Shown: positions 9,134 through 18,452, numbered from the stretch's first letter. The stretch: 64,000 nt of DNA from Mycolicibacterium sp. CBMA 234 (GCF_009729415.1 NZ_MPKW01000015.1:61904-125903); one strand, 5' to 3'. Program-made: numbers and translations. The notes: generated from the letters alone by a model not told the origin.

Positions 9134-9750
9134 TTACGTTGGTGCTGAACGCTTTCGATCAGCACTCCCGCAGCGAGCGCTACCCAGTCCGCGATATGCG
9201 GGTCACGCGTCGCGTTCCGTCGATCGAACGCATAGGTGAGCGCGACGCCACGCATGCTGGTGTTGAGCGTCTCCCGGACTCGGGCATAGTCGGGATGCTG
9301 ATTGAGCGGCTCACCAAACATCGCGTCGGTCACCGTGCGCACCTGCCGGTAGAGGACACGTTCCTGTTGCTCGAGACCCGCACGAAGTTCGGTGTTATGT
9401 CTGGCCGCAAGCCACAATTCGGTCGCCGCCCAGAAGTAGTCCTGCTGGTACGTCGACCACATGGCCAGCACGGCGGCACGGACCCGGTCATGGGGGTCGT
9501 CCGGCCAGGCGGTCCGCGTGCTCATTTCGTTGAAGCGCGCTTCGGCCAGGTGCTGCACCGCTGCGACGAGTAAGGCGTCACGGGACGGGAACTGGTGCAA
9601 CAGGCTCCCCCGGCTGACTTCGGCCATCTCCTGGATCCGCAGGGTCGACGTTCCGGCATATCCGTACTCCACGAGCGCCCGTACAGCGGCATCCAAGATG
9701 CGTTCCTGCACCGCAAGGCCGCGCCGCTGTGAACGTCGAGGTTGCGTCAT
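9130..9750 (-). CDS. TetR/AcrR family transcriptional regulator
   Basis: A 206-aa TetR repressor with the N-terminal helix-turn-helix VQERILDAAVRALVEYGYAG and EMAEVSRGSLLHQFPSRDAL. I start at ATG 9750 (MTQPRRSQRR) because an AAAGGAG-type ribosome binding site precedes it; the open frame reaches 9798. It is divergent from an acyl-CoA dehydrogenase gene, with a strong palindrome centred near 9810. It therefore most likely represses both genes, with an acyl-CoA or similar ligand as inducer (inference). Confidence 0.93.
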   Translation of the reverse strand: MTQPRRSQRRGLAVQERILDAAVRALVEYGYAGTSTLRIQEMAEVSRGSLLHQFPSRDALLVAAVQHLAEARFNEMSTRTAWPDDPHDRVRAAVLAMWSTYQQDYFWAATELWLAARHNTELRAGLEQQERVLYRQVRTVTDAMFGEPLNQHPDYARVRETLNTSMRGVALTYAFDRRNATRDPHIADWVALAAGVLIESVQHQRN

Positions 9751-9797
9751 GGGGGCGCGCTCCTTTCGATTGCCTGGCCATCTCGTCACCCAAATCA

Positions 9798-9823
9798 TAA
9801 ACTAGTCAGGGTTGACTAGTTTA
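9798..9823. promoter_or_regulatory. TetR operator upstream of acyl-CoA dehydrogenase
   Basis: Perfect inverted repeat with 11-bp arms TAAACTAGTCA and TGACTAGTTTA and a 4-bp spacer, in the divergent promoter region of the TetR gene and the acyl-CoA dehydrogenase gene. Confidence 0.8.
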
Positions 9824-9869
9824 GTGGGATTTGCCTACGCTCTGCCGCAACAACCGCAGGAGGACGCGC

Positions 9870-11099
9870 ATGGACACCGAATCGATCACCCGCACCGACG
9901 ATCGCATGTGGCACGACGTGTTTCTGCCCGACGACGTGCAGCACGTCCGCGTGATGGCCCGCGATGCCGTCGCGACCCATCTCGCACCGGTGGCGCGTGA
10001 CATCGCGCAACGCGAGGAGTCTGTCGATTCATTTCCGTGGAGCGCATTCAAAGGCCTTGCCGGCGCAGGGTGTTTCGCGGTGCCGTTCGAGCGGCCGTTC
10101 GGCGCGGGACTGGAGCATCCCATGCTGGCCACGTGCATCGTCACCGAGGAAATCGCCTACGAGAGTTCGAGTTTGGCCGGCGTGTACGACGGCCAGTGCA
10201 TCCTCAATGCCCGGGCACTGTCGTTCGCCCAACCCCATATCCGCGAGCGCGTCCTACCCGGCCTCATCAGCGGTGAGGCGGTATTCGCCTTCGCAACAAC
10301 GGAACCCGATGCGTCGAGCGACCTGACACCGACCGCACTGACGACGGTCGCGACACGAACCGCCGACGGATTCATCGTCAACGGCCGCAAGCGCTGGATC
10401 ACCAATTCGATTGTTGCCGACTGGGTTTGCGTACTGTGCCGCGACGGCGACACCGACCAGGCCACCATGCTGCTGATCGACATGCACAGCCCAGGCATCC
10501 AGGTCGGTGAACCCGATCTGAAGATGGGGCACCGCGGCCAGATCACCGCCGACATTGTCTTCGACAACGTGGCGGTGCCGGCTGACCACGCACTTGGCGA
10601 ACCTGGTCGGGGCCTGGCAACGGCCTTGGCGTCGTTGGCCGCCGGGCGTCTCGGGATCGCCGCGGCCGGCGTCGGCGTCGCCCAAATTGCCCTCGACCTG
10701 GCGGTGGCCCGGCTGCGCAGCCGAGAACTGTTCGGCCGCAAGCTCGGAGAGATGCAGTACTGGCAATACAAGCTGGCCGAACGCGCCACCGAGCTGGAAG
10801 CCGCCCGCTCGATGTACCAGAAGGCCGCGGTCCGAATCGACCGCGGCGATCGGTCCGGCGAGCCCGAAGCATCCATGGCCAAGTCCTACGCCACCCGCCT
10901 GGCCAACGATCTCGCCCGCGACGCCCTGCAAATCTACGGCGGTTACGGGTTCGCCCGGCGCGTCTCGGCAACCGGCGAAAGCTATCGGCTGGAAGAGATC
11001 TACCGCGACGCCAAGATCCTCGAAATCTTCGAGGGCGCCAACGAGGTGTTGCAGTGGGTCATCGCTCGGCAGCTGATCGGCCGCGACATCACGGGGTAG
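9870..11099 (+). CDS. Acyl-CoA dehydrogenase family protein (FadE-like)
   Basis: A 409-aa flavoprotein of the acyl-CoA dehydrogenase family, oxidising an acyl-CoA thioester to the 2-enoyl-CoA. Seen are the FAD-binding motif FAFATTEPDASSDL, the GRKRWITNS segment, IYGGYGFARR, and the C-terminal AKILEIFEGANEVLQ containing the usual catalytic Glu. ATG 9870 (MDTESITRTD) is chosen because AGGAGG precedes it at ideal spacing; the open frame starts at 9831. The promoter holds a perfect TetR palindrome. The exact substrate is unknown. Confidence 0.93.
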   Translation: MDTESITRTDDRMWHDVFLPDDVQHVRVMARDAVATHLAPVARDIAQREESVDSFPWSAFKGLAGAGCFAVPFERPFGAGLEHPMLATCIVTEEIAYESSSLAGVYDGQCILNARALSFAQPHIRERVLPGLISGEAVFAFATTEPDASSDLTPTALTTVATRTADGFIVNGRKRWITNSIVADWVCVLCRDGDTDQATMLLIDMHSPGIQVGEPDLKMGHRGQITADIVFDNVAVPADHALGEPGRGLATALASLAAGRLGIAAAGVGVAQIALDLAVARLRSRELFGRKLGEMQYWQYKLAERATELEAARSMYQKAAVRIDRGDRSGEPEASMAKSYATRLANDLARDALQIYGGYGFARRVSATGESYRLEEIYRDAKILEIFEGANEVLQWVIARQLIGRDITG

Positions 11100-11114
11100 G
11101 GACTCGGTCCTCGC

Positions 11115-12158
11115 TCAGGCCGTGAGCAGGACACCCGCCAAAGCGATTGCCGCGACCCATACCGTCGACACCGCCGCGAGCACCATGGGTCGCATGCCGA
11201 CCTTGCGGAGCGTCGCGATGTGCACGCCCGTTCCGAGCGCGAACATCGACGCAGTCAGCAGCGCCGTCTGCGCGACGTGGGCCACGTCCAGGACACCCGC
11301 CGGCACGACACCGGTCGACCGGATCGCCATGCAGACCAAGAAGCCGACCACGAACAGCGGCATCAGCGGAGGCCGATGCACGTCGCTTCCCGGAGTCCGC
11401 CGCCGCTGCAGCAGGCTGAGCACGGCCATCACCGGCGCCAGCATGAGCACCCGGGCCAGCTTGATGACCACCGCCACCGTCAGCGCCCCGGCGCCGATGG
11501 CACCGCCCGCCGCGACCACCTGAGCCACCTCATGGATCGAGCCGCCGGCCCACATGCCCGCCGCGCGGTGCGACAACCCCATCAAGTCGGCGAGCAACGG
11601 GATAACCGGAATCATCAGCGTTCCGAACACCACGACGAGTGCAATGGCAGTGACGACTTCTTCGTCCTCGCCGTCGATGACGCCATCAGCAGCCGCGACT
11701 GCCGCAGCTCCGCAGATGGAGAAACCGCACGCAATGAGGAGCCGCTGTGTCCAGGTGAGGCCCATCATCCTGCCGACGAACAGCGTGCCGGCGATGCCCA
11801 ACACCACGATGGCGACGACCATGACGATCGCACCCGTGCCCAACGCCAGAATGTCACCAAGAGCCAACTGCAGACCCAGCAGCGCGACGCCCAGGCGTAG
11901 CAACCGCTTTGCCGAGAACTGCAGACCGGGAACCAGCCGCTCGGGCAGGGCCATCACGTTCGCCAGCACGGCACCCAGGACGATCGCGATCAACAACGGG
12001 CTGACGGTTGGGAACACCCTGTTGATCCCGACCGATACCGCTGTCGCGCCGGTGCACACCGCGAGTCCGGGCAGCAGTGTTCCGACGGTGGACAGGCCAC
12101 GCGCCAGTGTCGGCTTGCCGTCAGCCGCCTCGATAACGCCATTGCTCATGGGTTCCAT
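11115..12158 (-). CDS. YeiH/UPF0324 family putative sulfate exporter
   Basis: A 347-aa integral membrane protein with about ten hydrophobic helices. It matches the YeiH/UPF0324 family (Cons_hypoth698), annotated as putative sulfate exporters, with LLGLQLALGDILALG, the conserved SICGAAAVAAADGVI segment and AGMWAGGSIHEVAQVVAAGG. It is divergent from a LysR regulator, the usual partner of this family. The start is ATG 12158; ATG 12149 is also possible. Confidence 0.88.
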   Translation of the reverse strand: MEPMSNGVIEAADGKPTLARGLSTVGTLLPGLAVCTGATAVSVGINRVFPTVSPLLIAIVLGAVLANVMALPERLVPGLQFSAKRLLRLGVALLGLQLALGDILALGTGAIVMVVAIVVLGIAGTLFVGRMMGLTWTQRLLIACGFSICGAAAVAAADGVIDGEDEEVVTAIALVVVFGTLMIPVIPLLADLMGLSHRAAGMWAGGSIHEVAQVVAAGGAIGAGALTVAVVIKLARVLMLAPVMAVLSLLQRRRTPGSDVHRPPLMPLFVVGFLVCMAIRSTGVVPAGVLDVAHVAQTALLTASMFALGTGVHIATLRKVGMRPMVLAAVSTVWVAAIALAGVLLTA

Positions 12159-12206
12159 TTTTCGTGTGCAGATGGTTGCCGACTAGCCGGCAATTCGGCA
12201 TCACCA

Positions 12207-12223
12207 CATATCAATTCGATATG
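12207..12223. promoter_or_regulatory. LysR-type operator
   Basis: CATATC-N5-GATATG is a perfect inverted repeat with the T-N11-A geometry of LysR sites, between yeiH and the LysR gene. A second, weaker GATAT pair lies at about 12238-12256, over the LysR start. Confidence 0.6.
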
Positions 12224-12253
12224 CCCACGAGGTGGGGGATATACCATTGCGAT

Positions 12254-13156
12254 ATGGGTATCGGACAGCTTCAGCTGGCAACGTTGGAGTTGTTGGTGGG
12301 GGTCGAAGTGCACGGCAGCGTCGGTGCGGCGAGCCGCGCGGCGGGCGTAGCCCAGTCCAACGCGAGCCGCTCCCTCAAACAACTCGAACGCCACTTGGGC
12401 GTGCGCTTGATCGAACGGCGGCCCACCGGTTCGGTACTCACCGCACACGGCACCGTGGTCGCCCACTGGGCGCAGCGCATCTTGGCCGACGCCGACAAAC
12501 TGCTCGAAGTCGCCGGTGGGTTACGTGCCGACAGCTCACCGCAATTGACGGTCAGCGCCAGTATGACGGTGGCAGAACAATTGATGCCCCGATGGCTTGT
12601 CGAGTTTCGCAGCGCGAATCCCGGTGTGTCCATTCACCTTCAGATGCACAATTCGGCGCATGTGCTCGAGTTGGTGTCAGAAGGCAAGTGCGACATCGGC
12701 TTTGTGGAATCCCCGACCATCCGACGCGGCTTGCACAGCGTGGTGGTGGGTCACGACGAATTGATCGTCGTGGTCCACCGCTCCCATCCGTGGGCCCGCC
12801 GCAGGCATCCGTTGACCATCACCGAACTCGCAGCCACCCCGCTGGTTGTCCGTGAACCGGGATCTGGCACGCGCATCACCCTCGATGTCGCCTTGCGCGA
12901 ATTCCCGCGCGCCGAACCACTTTTGGAGCTGGCAAGTGCGGCCGCTATCCGGGCCAGCGTGCTCGACGGGGTCGGCCCGGCCGTGATGAGCACGCTCACC
13001 GTCGCCGAACAACTGAACTCCGGTGAACTGCACCGCATCGAGGTGGACGGGTTGGCACTACCGCGCACCCTGCGCGCCGTGTGGCGACCGCCCCGGCGGC
13101 TGGAAGGACCTGCCGCCGGCTTAGTTCGGATGATCCAGCGCTCCGGGCGCAGCTGA
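12254..13156 (+). CDS. LysR family transcriptional regulator
   Basis: A 300-aa LysR regulator. The winged helix at residues 1-65 reads LQLATLELLVGVEVHGSVGA, then ASRAAGVAQSNASRSLKQLE; the periplasmic-binding-like effector domain follows, with VSEGKCDIGFVESP. I start at ATG 12254 (MGIGQLQLATLE); the frame is open from 12164, but the upstream part covers the operator. It is probably the activator or repressor of the divergent yeiH gene, responding to a sulfur compound or other anion (inference). Confidence 0.92.
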   Translation: MGIGQLQLATLELLVGVEVHGSVGAASRAAGVAQSNASRSLKQLERHLGVRLIERRPTGSVLTAHGTVVAHWAQRILADADKLLEVAGGLRADSSPQLTVSASMTVAEQLMPRWLVEFRSANPGVSIHLQMHNSAHVLELVSEGKCDIGFVESPTIRRGLHSVVVGHDELIVVVHRSHPWARRRHPLTITELAATPLVVREPGSGTRITLDVALREFPRAEPLLELASAAAIRASVLDGVGPAVMSTLTVAEQLNSGELHRIEVDGLALPRTLRAVWRPPRRLEGPAAGLVRMIQRSGRS

Positions 13157-13167
13157 CCGATCGCCTG

Positions 13168-13659
13168 TCACTCCTTCACCGCGGCGGCCAGTCGGGTTTC
13201 GAGACCCTGGACCACGCGCAGCACGGTTTCCCGTTCCTGATCGCTCAAACCACCGACGGTCATTTCCTCCATCTGGCGCCAGATGTCCTCGATCTGCTGC
13301 TGCAGCCCTCGGCTGGCGGGCGTCGCTTCGACGAGATGCGCGCGCTTGTCGTCGGGACTCGGGAACCGGCGCACGAATCCGGCGTGCTCCAAGCGCTGAA
13401 TCATGCGCGTCATCGTGGGGGCATCGGAGCTGGTCAGATGCACCAGATCGGTCTGCCGCAGCGGGCCCATGTCCCAGAGGTACATCATCACCAGCTCCTG
13501 ACCGGGATAGAGGCCGAGCGAACGTAGCAGCGTCGCCACGACAGTCCTGGTCAGCCGCGTCACCTGGAAGATGGCGTGGCTAACCGGACCGCTGCGTGCC
13601 GCAGTCGGCAGTTCGGTCACTTCGTCGACAGCCGGTCGCGTCGCGCTCTCCTCCGCCAT
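13168..13659 (-). CDS. MarR family transcriptional regulator
   Basis: A 163-aa MarR regulator with the winged-helix core RQTDLVHLTSSDAPTMTRMI, then QRLEHAGFVRRFPSPDDKRA, the typical recognition helix and wing. A good GGAAAGGGG ribosome binding site precedes ATG 13659. It is divergent from a small secreted protein gene, and a near-palindrome (13746-13763) lies in the shared promoter. Its ligand is unknown. Confidence 0.93.
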   Translation of the reverse strand: MAEESATRPAVDEVTELPTAARSGPVSHAIFQVTRLTRTVVATLLRSLGLYPGQELVMMYLWDMGPLRQTDLVHLTSSDAPTMTRMIQRLEHAGFVRRFPSPDDKRAHLVEATPASRGLQQQIEDIWRQMEEMTVGGLSDQERETVLRVVQGLETRLAAAVKE

Positions 13660-13745
13660 GGGCGCACCCCTTTCCTAATAGTTGTCCGACCATCATAACT
13701 GAGGCATCCCAGACTGAATTCCCAGTTGGAATAGCTTTTGCAAAG

Positions 13746-13763
13746 TACTTGTTTGAGCAAGTA
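13746..13763. promoter_or_regulatory. Probable MarR operator
   Basis: TACTTG-N6-CAAGTA, perfect in the arms and partly symmetric in the centre, lies 20 bp upstream of the secreted-protein start and divergent from the MarR gene. Confidence 0.6.
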
Positions 13764-13782
13764 TCAACGAAAGGGTGGCGAC

Positions 13783-14319
13783 ATGAACACCACAACGCAC
13801 GCACAGCAAGGCCGCAAGCTCGGTCGAGTGTTGGCAGCGACTGCCGTCGGCCTGTCGGCCCTGTCGATCATGTTCGTGGCACCTGCGGCGGCGAAGGGCC
13901 CCCATCCGGGGCCCGTCATCGACCGCCCCGAGCCCACGAGTTCACTGAGCGCGCAGAACAACACCGGCCGTTCCGCCACCCCGCCGGTCAGACTCACCCA
14001 GCACCCGGTGCCCAACGCCATAACCCGCTCTCAACCGACGTCATCAGTCGGTGCGCAGCGCAACAATGGTGCTGCGGCCTCTCCTGCGTCCGCGTCCGAT
14101 CCAGGCACCACGTCGTTCGTGGCGTCACACACGGTGTTGGGCGGCCACGACAAGTGCACCAGGGCCAAGAACGGCGGAATGCCGCCATGGTGCACCGATC
14201 CTGCCGCCGGCTTCAGCAGTGCCGCGCACCGCGCCGAAGGCAGCTTCCCCACCCTGCCCGGCGCTGAAGCCGCAGCCGAGGCAGGACGTGCGTTGGCGGG
14301 CCTGCCGAGCGCCAGCTGA
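13783..14319 (+). CDS. Secreted protein of unknown function
   Basis: A 178-aa protein with a signal peptide: basic RKLGR, hydrophobic VLAATAVGLSALSIMFV, cleavage near APAAAKG. The mature part is low-complexity and contains an internal repeat of the form PTSS-x-x-AQ-x-N-x-G (around residues 48 and 85). It has a conserved-looking GGHDKCTRAKNGG...PPWC segment whose two cysteines could form a disulfide. ATG 13783 is chosen over 13738 because of the AAAGGGTGG ribosome binding site. I do not recognise the family; the gene is probably under control of the divergent MarR. Confidence 0.75.
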   Translation: MNTTTHAQQGRKLGRVLAATAVGLSALSIMFVAPAAAKGPHPGPVIDRPEPTSSLSAQNNTGRSATPPVRLTQHPVPNAITRSQPTSSVGAQRNNGAAASPASASDPGTTSFVASHTVLGGHDKCTRAKNGGMPPWCTDPAAGFSSAAHRAEGSFPTLPGAEAAAEAGRALAGLPSAS

Positions 14320-14416
14320 TCTCAGTAGCGGCCATTTATCGGGAAAACTTGCCCGCAACCCACGTCACCCGCCGAACAATGGCTTCGGAACGTCGTGCAC
14401 CCGAACGGAGAACCTC

Positions 14417-14824
14417 ATGGCCGACCGTGAAGACATCATCGACCTGCTCACCCAGTACGCCACCGGCATCGACCGGCAGGACTGGCCGCTGTTCCGCTCG
14501 GTATTCACGGCGGACTGCGTGCTGGACTACGGCCACATCGGCTCGTGGCACGGCGTCGACGGCGTCACCGACTACATGATCCGGGTGCACGTGCCGTTCG
14601 AGCACACCCTGCACCGGCTGAGCAATCACGCCATCGAGATCGACGGCGACACCGCCACTGCCCGCACCTACGTCGACGTACTACTCATCGCGAGGGAAGC
14701 CAAGCCGCACAAGACTTCTGACGTCAACGCGACCGGCTTCTACGACGACGAGCTGGTCCGTACCGACGCCGGGTGGCGCATCCAGCGACGACGGCTCACC
14801 GTGGTCCGCCAAGTCGCGCTGTAG
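14417..14824 (+). CDS. SnoaL-like/nuclear transport factor 2 fold protein
   Basis: A 135-aa protein beginning MADREDIIDLLTQYATGIDR, then WPLFRSVFTADCVLDYGHIG, the cone-shaped alpha+beta barrel typical of the SnoaL-like (NTF2) superfamily; it ends GWRIQRRRLTVVRQVAL. Members include isomerases, hydratases and dehydratases of small hydrophobic molecules, and the substrate cannot be assigned here. ATG 14417 follows a GGAG-type site; the longer open frame upstream overlaps the secreted-protein gene and is spurious. It ends convergent with the MTHFR-like gene, three bases away. Confidence 0.85.
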   Translation: MADREDIIDLLTQYATGIDRQDWPLFRSVFTADCVLDYGHIGSWHGVDGVTDYMIRVHVPFEHTLHRLSNHAIEIDGDTATARTYVDVLLIAREAKPHKTSDVNATGFYDDELVRTDAGWRIQRRRLTVVRQVAL

Positions 14825-14827
14825 CGC

Positions 14828-15721
14828 TCAGCCCTGATCCGGCGCCCAGTAGGCCAGCATCTCGGCGAACGTCTCGAACGCCGGCTTGGACACCCCGTAC
14901 GCGGCTTCCAGGTGAATGCTGATGGGGAAGCCGAGCTCGCCGACACCGTCGATGACGCGCTTGTACAAGTCGAGCATCAACGCCCGCTTGACCGCCGGCT
15001 CCTCGCCGGCCAGCCGCGTCACGAACTCCTGCTCGGCGGCCACCAACGGATTACCGGCATCCTGGATCAGCCAATTGATCAGGCCGACCTTGGACTCCAT
15101 CTTGGGGACGAACCCGAACGACAGCAGAATTTCGGGCCGATGCGACGTGGTCGCAGCGAATTCCTTCAAGAATCCGACGATCGCGTCCGAGTACAGCAGC
15201 TGGGTCATGCCGTAGGTCGCGCCCTGGTCGCACTTGAAGTTGAAGCGGCCATGCTCGCCGTCGCGCGTCGGGATCAAGATGACGCCGCGGTTGGGCACCT
15301 GGTCCCGGTAAATCGTCAACGCGTCGGTCGGGGCGACGCCCGCGCCCTCACCGTCGGTCATGGTGCGCGGCACGCCGACGAAGGCGATGCCGTCGAAGTC
15401 GGCGTCCTGCAGCACGCTCAGCCGCTTCGTGAGCGCGTCCTCATCGAGGAACGAGGTCACCTGGGTGCACAGTCCGCGCATGCCCGGCAGCTCCGGCTTC
15501 ATCAACTGCCAGAAGTCGAGGACGTCCATCTTCGGCTTCATCTCGATGGGCCGATCGCCGTCTTCCTCGATCATCCCGGGGATCATCACGTGCCGAATCC
15601 GGCCCTCAATACCCACGGCCGCAGCGTTGAGCAGCACCTTGTGCGCCTCGTCGACCGCAAACTGGGGACCACGCTCAATATTCGACGGGACCAGTTCGAA
15701 GGCGATAGTGTTCAGGGTCAC
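14828..15721 (-). CDS. Mycobacterial methylenetetrahydrofolate reductase-like protein (FAD-independent type)
   Basis: A 297-aa protein beginning at GTG 15721, with GGAGC just upstream, as MTLNTIAFELVPSN. It then has GRIRHVMIPGMIEEDGDRPI and EMKPKMDVLDFWQL. From memory this closely resembles M. tuberculosis Rv2172c and its M. smegmatis homologues, reported as (beta-alpha)8-barrel methylenetetrahydrofolate reductases that do not use a flavin and differ from classical MetF. The reaction would supply 5-methyl-THF for methionine synthesis. The open frame runs on to 16195 but only in antisense to the divergent hydrolase. Confidence 0.8.
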   Translation of the reverse strand: MTLNTIAFELVPSNIERGPQFAVDEAHKVLLNAAAVGIEGRIRHVMIPGMIEEDGDRPIEMKPKMDVLDFWQLMKPELPGMRGLCTQVTSFLDEDALTKRLSVLQDADFDGIAFVGVPRTMTDGEGAGVAPTDALTIYRDQVPNRGVILIPTRDGEHGRFNFKCDQGATYGMTQLLYSDAIVGFLKEFAATTSHRPEILLSFGFVPKMESKVGLINWLIQDAGNPLVAAEQEFVTRLAGEEPAVKRALMLDLYKRVIDGVGELGFPISIHLEAAYGVSKPAFETFAEMLAYWAPDQG

Positions 15722-15877
15722 GAATCTGCTCCGGATCTCAGGACTGCATACGGGGCTGCAGGCGTCTCTGACCGCTACGACCCGCAGGTCGTGTTTCCCG
15801 TGAAACCTCCACCTTACCGATGGCCTCCAGCAAAGAATCGGCCACATCCGGCTTGCTCGACGTGATAAACCCCTCGC

Positions 15878-16651
15878 ATGGCTGAACGCGTCAAGTTCCC
15901 GAGTTCCACCGGCCCCATGTTGGCCGGCATCATCGACCTCCCCGAAGGCACCCCGCGCGGCTGGGGCGTCTTCGCTCACGGCTTCACCCTCGGCAAGGAC
16001 TCCCCCGCGGCAGCCCGCATCTGCAAGCAGCTGGCGTCCGACGGCATCGGGATGCTCCGGTTCGACGCCATCGGGCTGGGCGACTCGGAAGGGCACTGGG
16101 GCGACGGTTCGTTCACCCACAAGACCAACGACGTCATCGAGGCCTGCAAGTTCATGGCAGAGCGCGGCACTCCGTCGCACCTGCTGGTCGGACACTCGTT
16201 CGGCGGGGCCTCGGTGCTGTCCGGGGCGCGGCAGGCGCCCGAGGTCCGCGCGGTGGTGACGGTCGGCGCACCCATCGACCCGTCACATGTCGAGAAGCAG
16301 TACGACGACGTGCTCGAGTGCGTGATGGCCAACGGCAGTGCCCAGTGGATGGTCGGCGGTCGCGAGCTCACCCTCAAGCGCGACTTCGTCGAGGATGTGC
16401 GGACCGCTGAAATCGATGACAAGATTCGCGGCCTCAAGCTGCCGTTGCTGATCCTGCACTCCCCCACCGACAACACCGTCGGCATCGAGAACGCCAGCCG
16501 CATCTTCCAGACCGCTCGCCATCCGCGCAGTTTCGTGTCGCTCGAGGGGTCCGAGCATCTACTCACTGGACCCGGTCAGGCCAAACGCGCGGGACGGATC
16601 ATCGGCGCCTGGGCCGACGCCTACATGGGCCCGGACAAGGCGCGTCGGTAA
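15878..16651 (+). CDS. Alpha/beta hydrolase
   Basis: A 257-aa serine hydrolase. The nucleophile elbow GHSFGG (Ser107) is followed by an acid in HSPTDNTVG and a His in LEGSEHLLTG. The sequence resembles the N-terminal half of bifunctional hydrolase/OsmC proteins, but no OsmC domain follows. It is divergent from the MTHFR-like gene and convergent with the keto-acid decarboxylase gene, seven bases away. Confidence 0.88.
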   Translation: MAERVKFPSSTGPMLAGIIDLPEGTPRGWGVFAHGFTLGKDSPAAARICKQLASDGIGMLRFDAIGLGDSEGHWGDGSFTHKTNDVIEACKFMAERGTPSHLLVGHSFGGASVLSGARQAPEVRAVVTVGAPIDPSHVEKQYDDVLECVMANGSAQWMVGGRELTLKRDFVEDVRTAEIDDKIRGLKLPLLILHSPTDNTVGIENASRIFQTARHPRSFVSLEGSEHLLTGPGQAKRAGRIIGAWADAYMGPDKARR

Positions 16652-16658
16652 TCCGCCG

Positions 16659-18338
16659 TCAGCTTCCGGGGTTCCCGGCCGACTTGTTCGCGGTAGCGAT
16701 CGCGTCGGCGAGTTCCTCCAGCAGCGGCGGCACATCCAAGGCACTCACCACGACTTCGATGAAAACCATGTCGTCCGGATGTGCTGCCGCGTCAGCCAAG
16801 GCGGCATCCAGCTCGCCGCACGTTGTCGCCCGGTGCGACAACGGGTTTCGCACGCCGAGCGCGGCCGGCAGGTCGCGCCACTGCCACTGCACGATGTCGT
16901 TGTACGGCGCGCTCGGCCCGTGGATCGCCCGCTCGACGGTGTAGCCGTCGTTGTTCACCAGGATCACCACCGCGGGCACGCCTTCGCGCCCGAACTGGCC
17001 GAGTTCCTGAATGGTCAACTGCGCGGCGCCGTCCCCGATCAACAGCACCGGACGACGGTCCCGCGCAGCCAGGCCCGCCCCCAGCGCGGCAGGCAGCGTG
17101 TAACCGATGGACGCCCACAAGGGCTGACCGATGAACGCGACTCCGCTGGGCAGTCGGTGCCGAGCCATGCCGTAGTACGACGTGCCCTGTTCGGCCAGGA
17201 CCACGTTGCCCGGAGTCAGCGCGCCACAGACCTTGTCCCACAAAGCTTTCTGAGTGAGTGGATGGTCCGGATCAAGCACCGGCTCCGGCACCTCCGACAC
17301 TGGCCGCGGCACCGCGGGGGACCGCGTGGGCCTGTCTTTCAAGATGCCGGTCACCGCGTCGAGGGCCGCCGACATGTCCAGTGGCGCAAAGACTTCGCCC
17401 GCGACGGTGCTCTGGTTGGGCCCGATGTCGATGGTGCGCGCCTGGTCGATCTGCTGGGTGAACGAGGCGCTGACCATATCGGTGAACTGCACTCCCGCAG
17501 TGACCAACACCGGCGCCTCTTCGATGGCCCGGCGGACCGACTCATGGCTCGACGTTCCCGCGTAGATGCCGAGGAACTCCGGTGCGGATTCGTCGACCAG
17601 GCTCTTGCCCCACATCAACGTGGCGTGCGGCACGACATCGGCGGCCAGTAGCGCCTCCAGTTGCGGGACAGCTTCGAGCCGATGCACCAACAAGTCGGCC
17701 AATACCGTCAGCTGGTGCTCACCGATGAGCCGGGACGCGGCTTCGGTGAACAGCGCCAGCGCCCGCGGACTCGTGCCGCTGGTGTACCGCGGCAGTGGAC
17801 CCGTCGGCGGCTCCACCGGGAACCGCGCCACATCGGTCGCCAGCATGAGATAGCCGGGCAGCTTGCGCTCCCGCACCTCGGACAGCACGCGATCGATCTC
17901 CCGCGTCGCGGTGGCCGGTACGAGTTTGGCTTGGGCACAGGTTATTTCGCGAGAGATTCGCAAGAAGTGTTCGAAGTCGCCGTCGCCGAGCGAATGGTGA
18001 ATCACCCGGCGGGAGCCCTGCACATCCAACGACGGCGTGCCGACGATGTGCACCACCGGCACATGTTCGGCATAACTGCCGGCGATCGCATTCGCCGCGG
18101 ACAACTCGCCGACGCCGAACGTGGTGATCAGCGCCGCCATGCCCCGCAGCCTGCCGTAGCCGTCGGCGGCGTATCCGGCGTTGAGTTCGTTGGCGTTGCC
18201 GACCCACCGGATATCCGGATGTGCGACCACATGGTCCAGCAGTTCGAGGTTGAAATCGCCTGGGACACCGAACACCTCGGAAACCCCTAGCTCAGCGAGC
18301 CGGTCCAGCAAGTAGTCGCCGACGGTGTATTCGGGCAT
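16659..18338 (-). CDS. kdc: Thiamine diphosphate-dependent alpha-keto-acid decarboxylase
   Basis: A 559-aa enzyme of the pyruvate/indolepyruvate decarboxylase family, matching the mycobacterial Kdc type. Seen are the cofactor-activating Glu in [18 protein letters not shown], the HH motif in RRVIHHSLG, and the ThDP-binding motif starting [17 protein letters not shown] and ending VILVNNDGY. It decarboxylates branched-chain or aromatic 2-keto acids to aldehydes, in the cytoplasm. It lies upstream of and divergent from a TetR gene, whose palindrome is 79 bp from the Kdc start, so shared control is possible. Confidence 0.93.
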   Translation of the reverse strand: MPEYTVGDYLLDRLAELGVSEVFGVPGDFNLELLDHVVAHPDIRWVGNANELNAGYAADGYGRLRGMAALITTFGVGELSAANAIAGSYAEHVPVVHIVGTPSLDVQGSRRVIHHSLGDGDFEHFLRISREITCAQAKLVPATATREIDRVLSEVRERKLPGYLMLATDVARFPVEPPTGPLPRYTSGTSPRALALFTEAASRLIGEHQLTVLADLLVHRLEAVPQLEALLAADVVPHATLMWGKSLVDESAPEFLGIYAGTSSHESVRRAIEEAPVLVTAGVQFTDMVSASFTQQIDQARTIDIGPNQSTVAGEVFAPLDMSAALDAVTGILKDRPTRSPAVPRPVSEVPEPVLDPDHPLTQKALWDKVCGALTPGNVVLAEQGTSYYGMARHRLPSGVAFIGQPLWASIGYTLPAALGAGLAARDRRPVLLIGDGAAQLTIQELGQFGREGVPAVVILVNNDGYTVERAIHGPSAPYNDIVQWQWRDLPAALGVRNPLSHRATTCGELDAALADAAAHPDDMVFIEVVVSALDVPPLLEELADAIATANKSAGNPGS

Positions 18339-18416
18339 CCCGGCCTCCTGACGTCGCGGTTATTGCGATGGTAACGGCCAGCTCCCTGACACCGCCGACC
18401 TAACGCTCTACAGTTA

Positions 18417-18434
18417 CGGAACTAAGTTGTTCCG
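18417..18434. promoter_or_regulatory. TetR operator 1 (GGAAC-N6-GTTCC)
   Basis: CGGAAC-TAAGTT-GTTCCG, a perfect inverted repeat just upstream of the TetR start. The same GGAAC-N6-GTTCC core recurs at 19109-19124, in front of the FAD monooxygenase gene. Confidence 0.75.
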
Positions 18435-18452
18435 CTGAGGCGAGGAGTATTG

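Noticed and set aside
12239..12256. Second LysR palindrome near the LysR start
   Set aside because: Only partial symmetry; kept as a note on the main operator.
15722..15877. Possible riboswitch upstream of the MTHFR-like gene
   Set aside because: The 156-base divergent gap shows no cobalamin or SAM riboswitch core that I can recognise.
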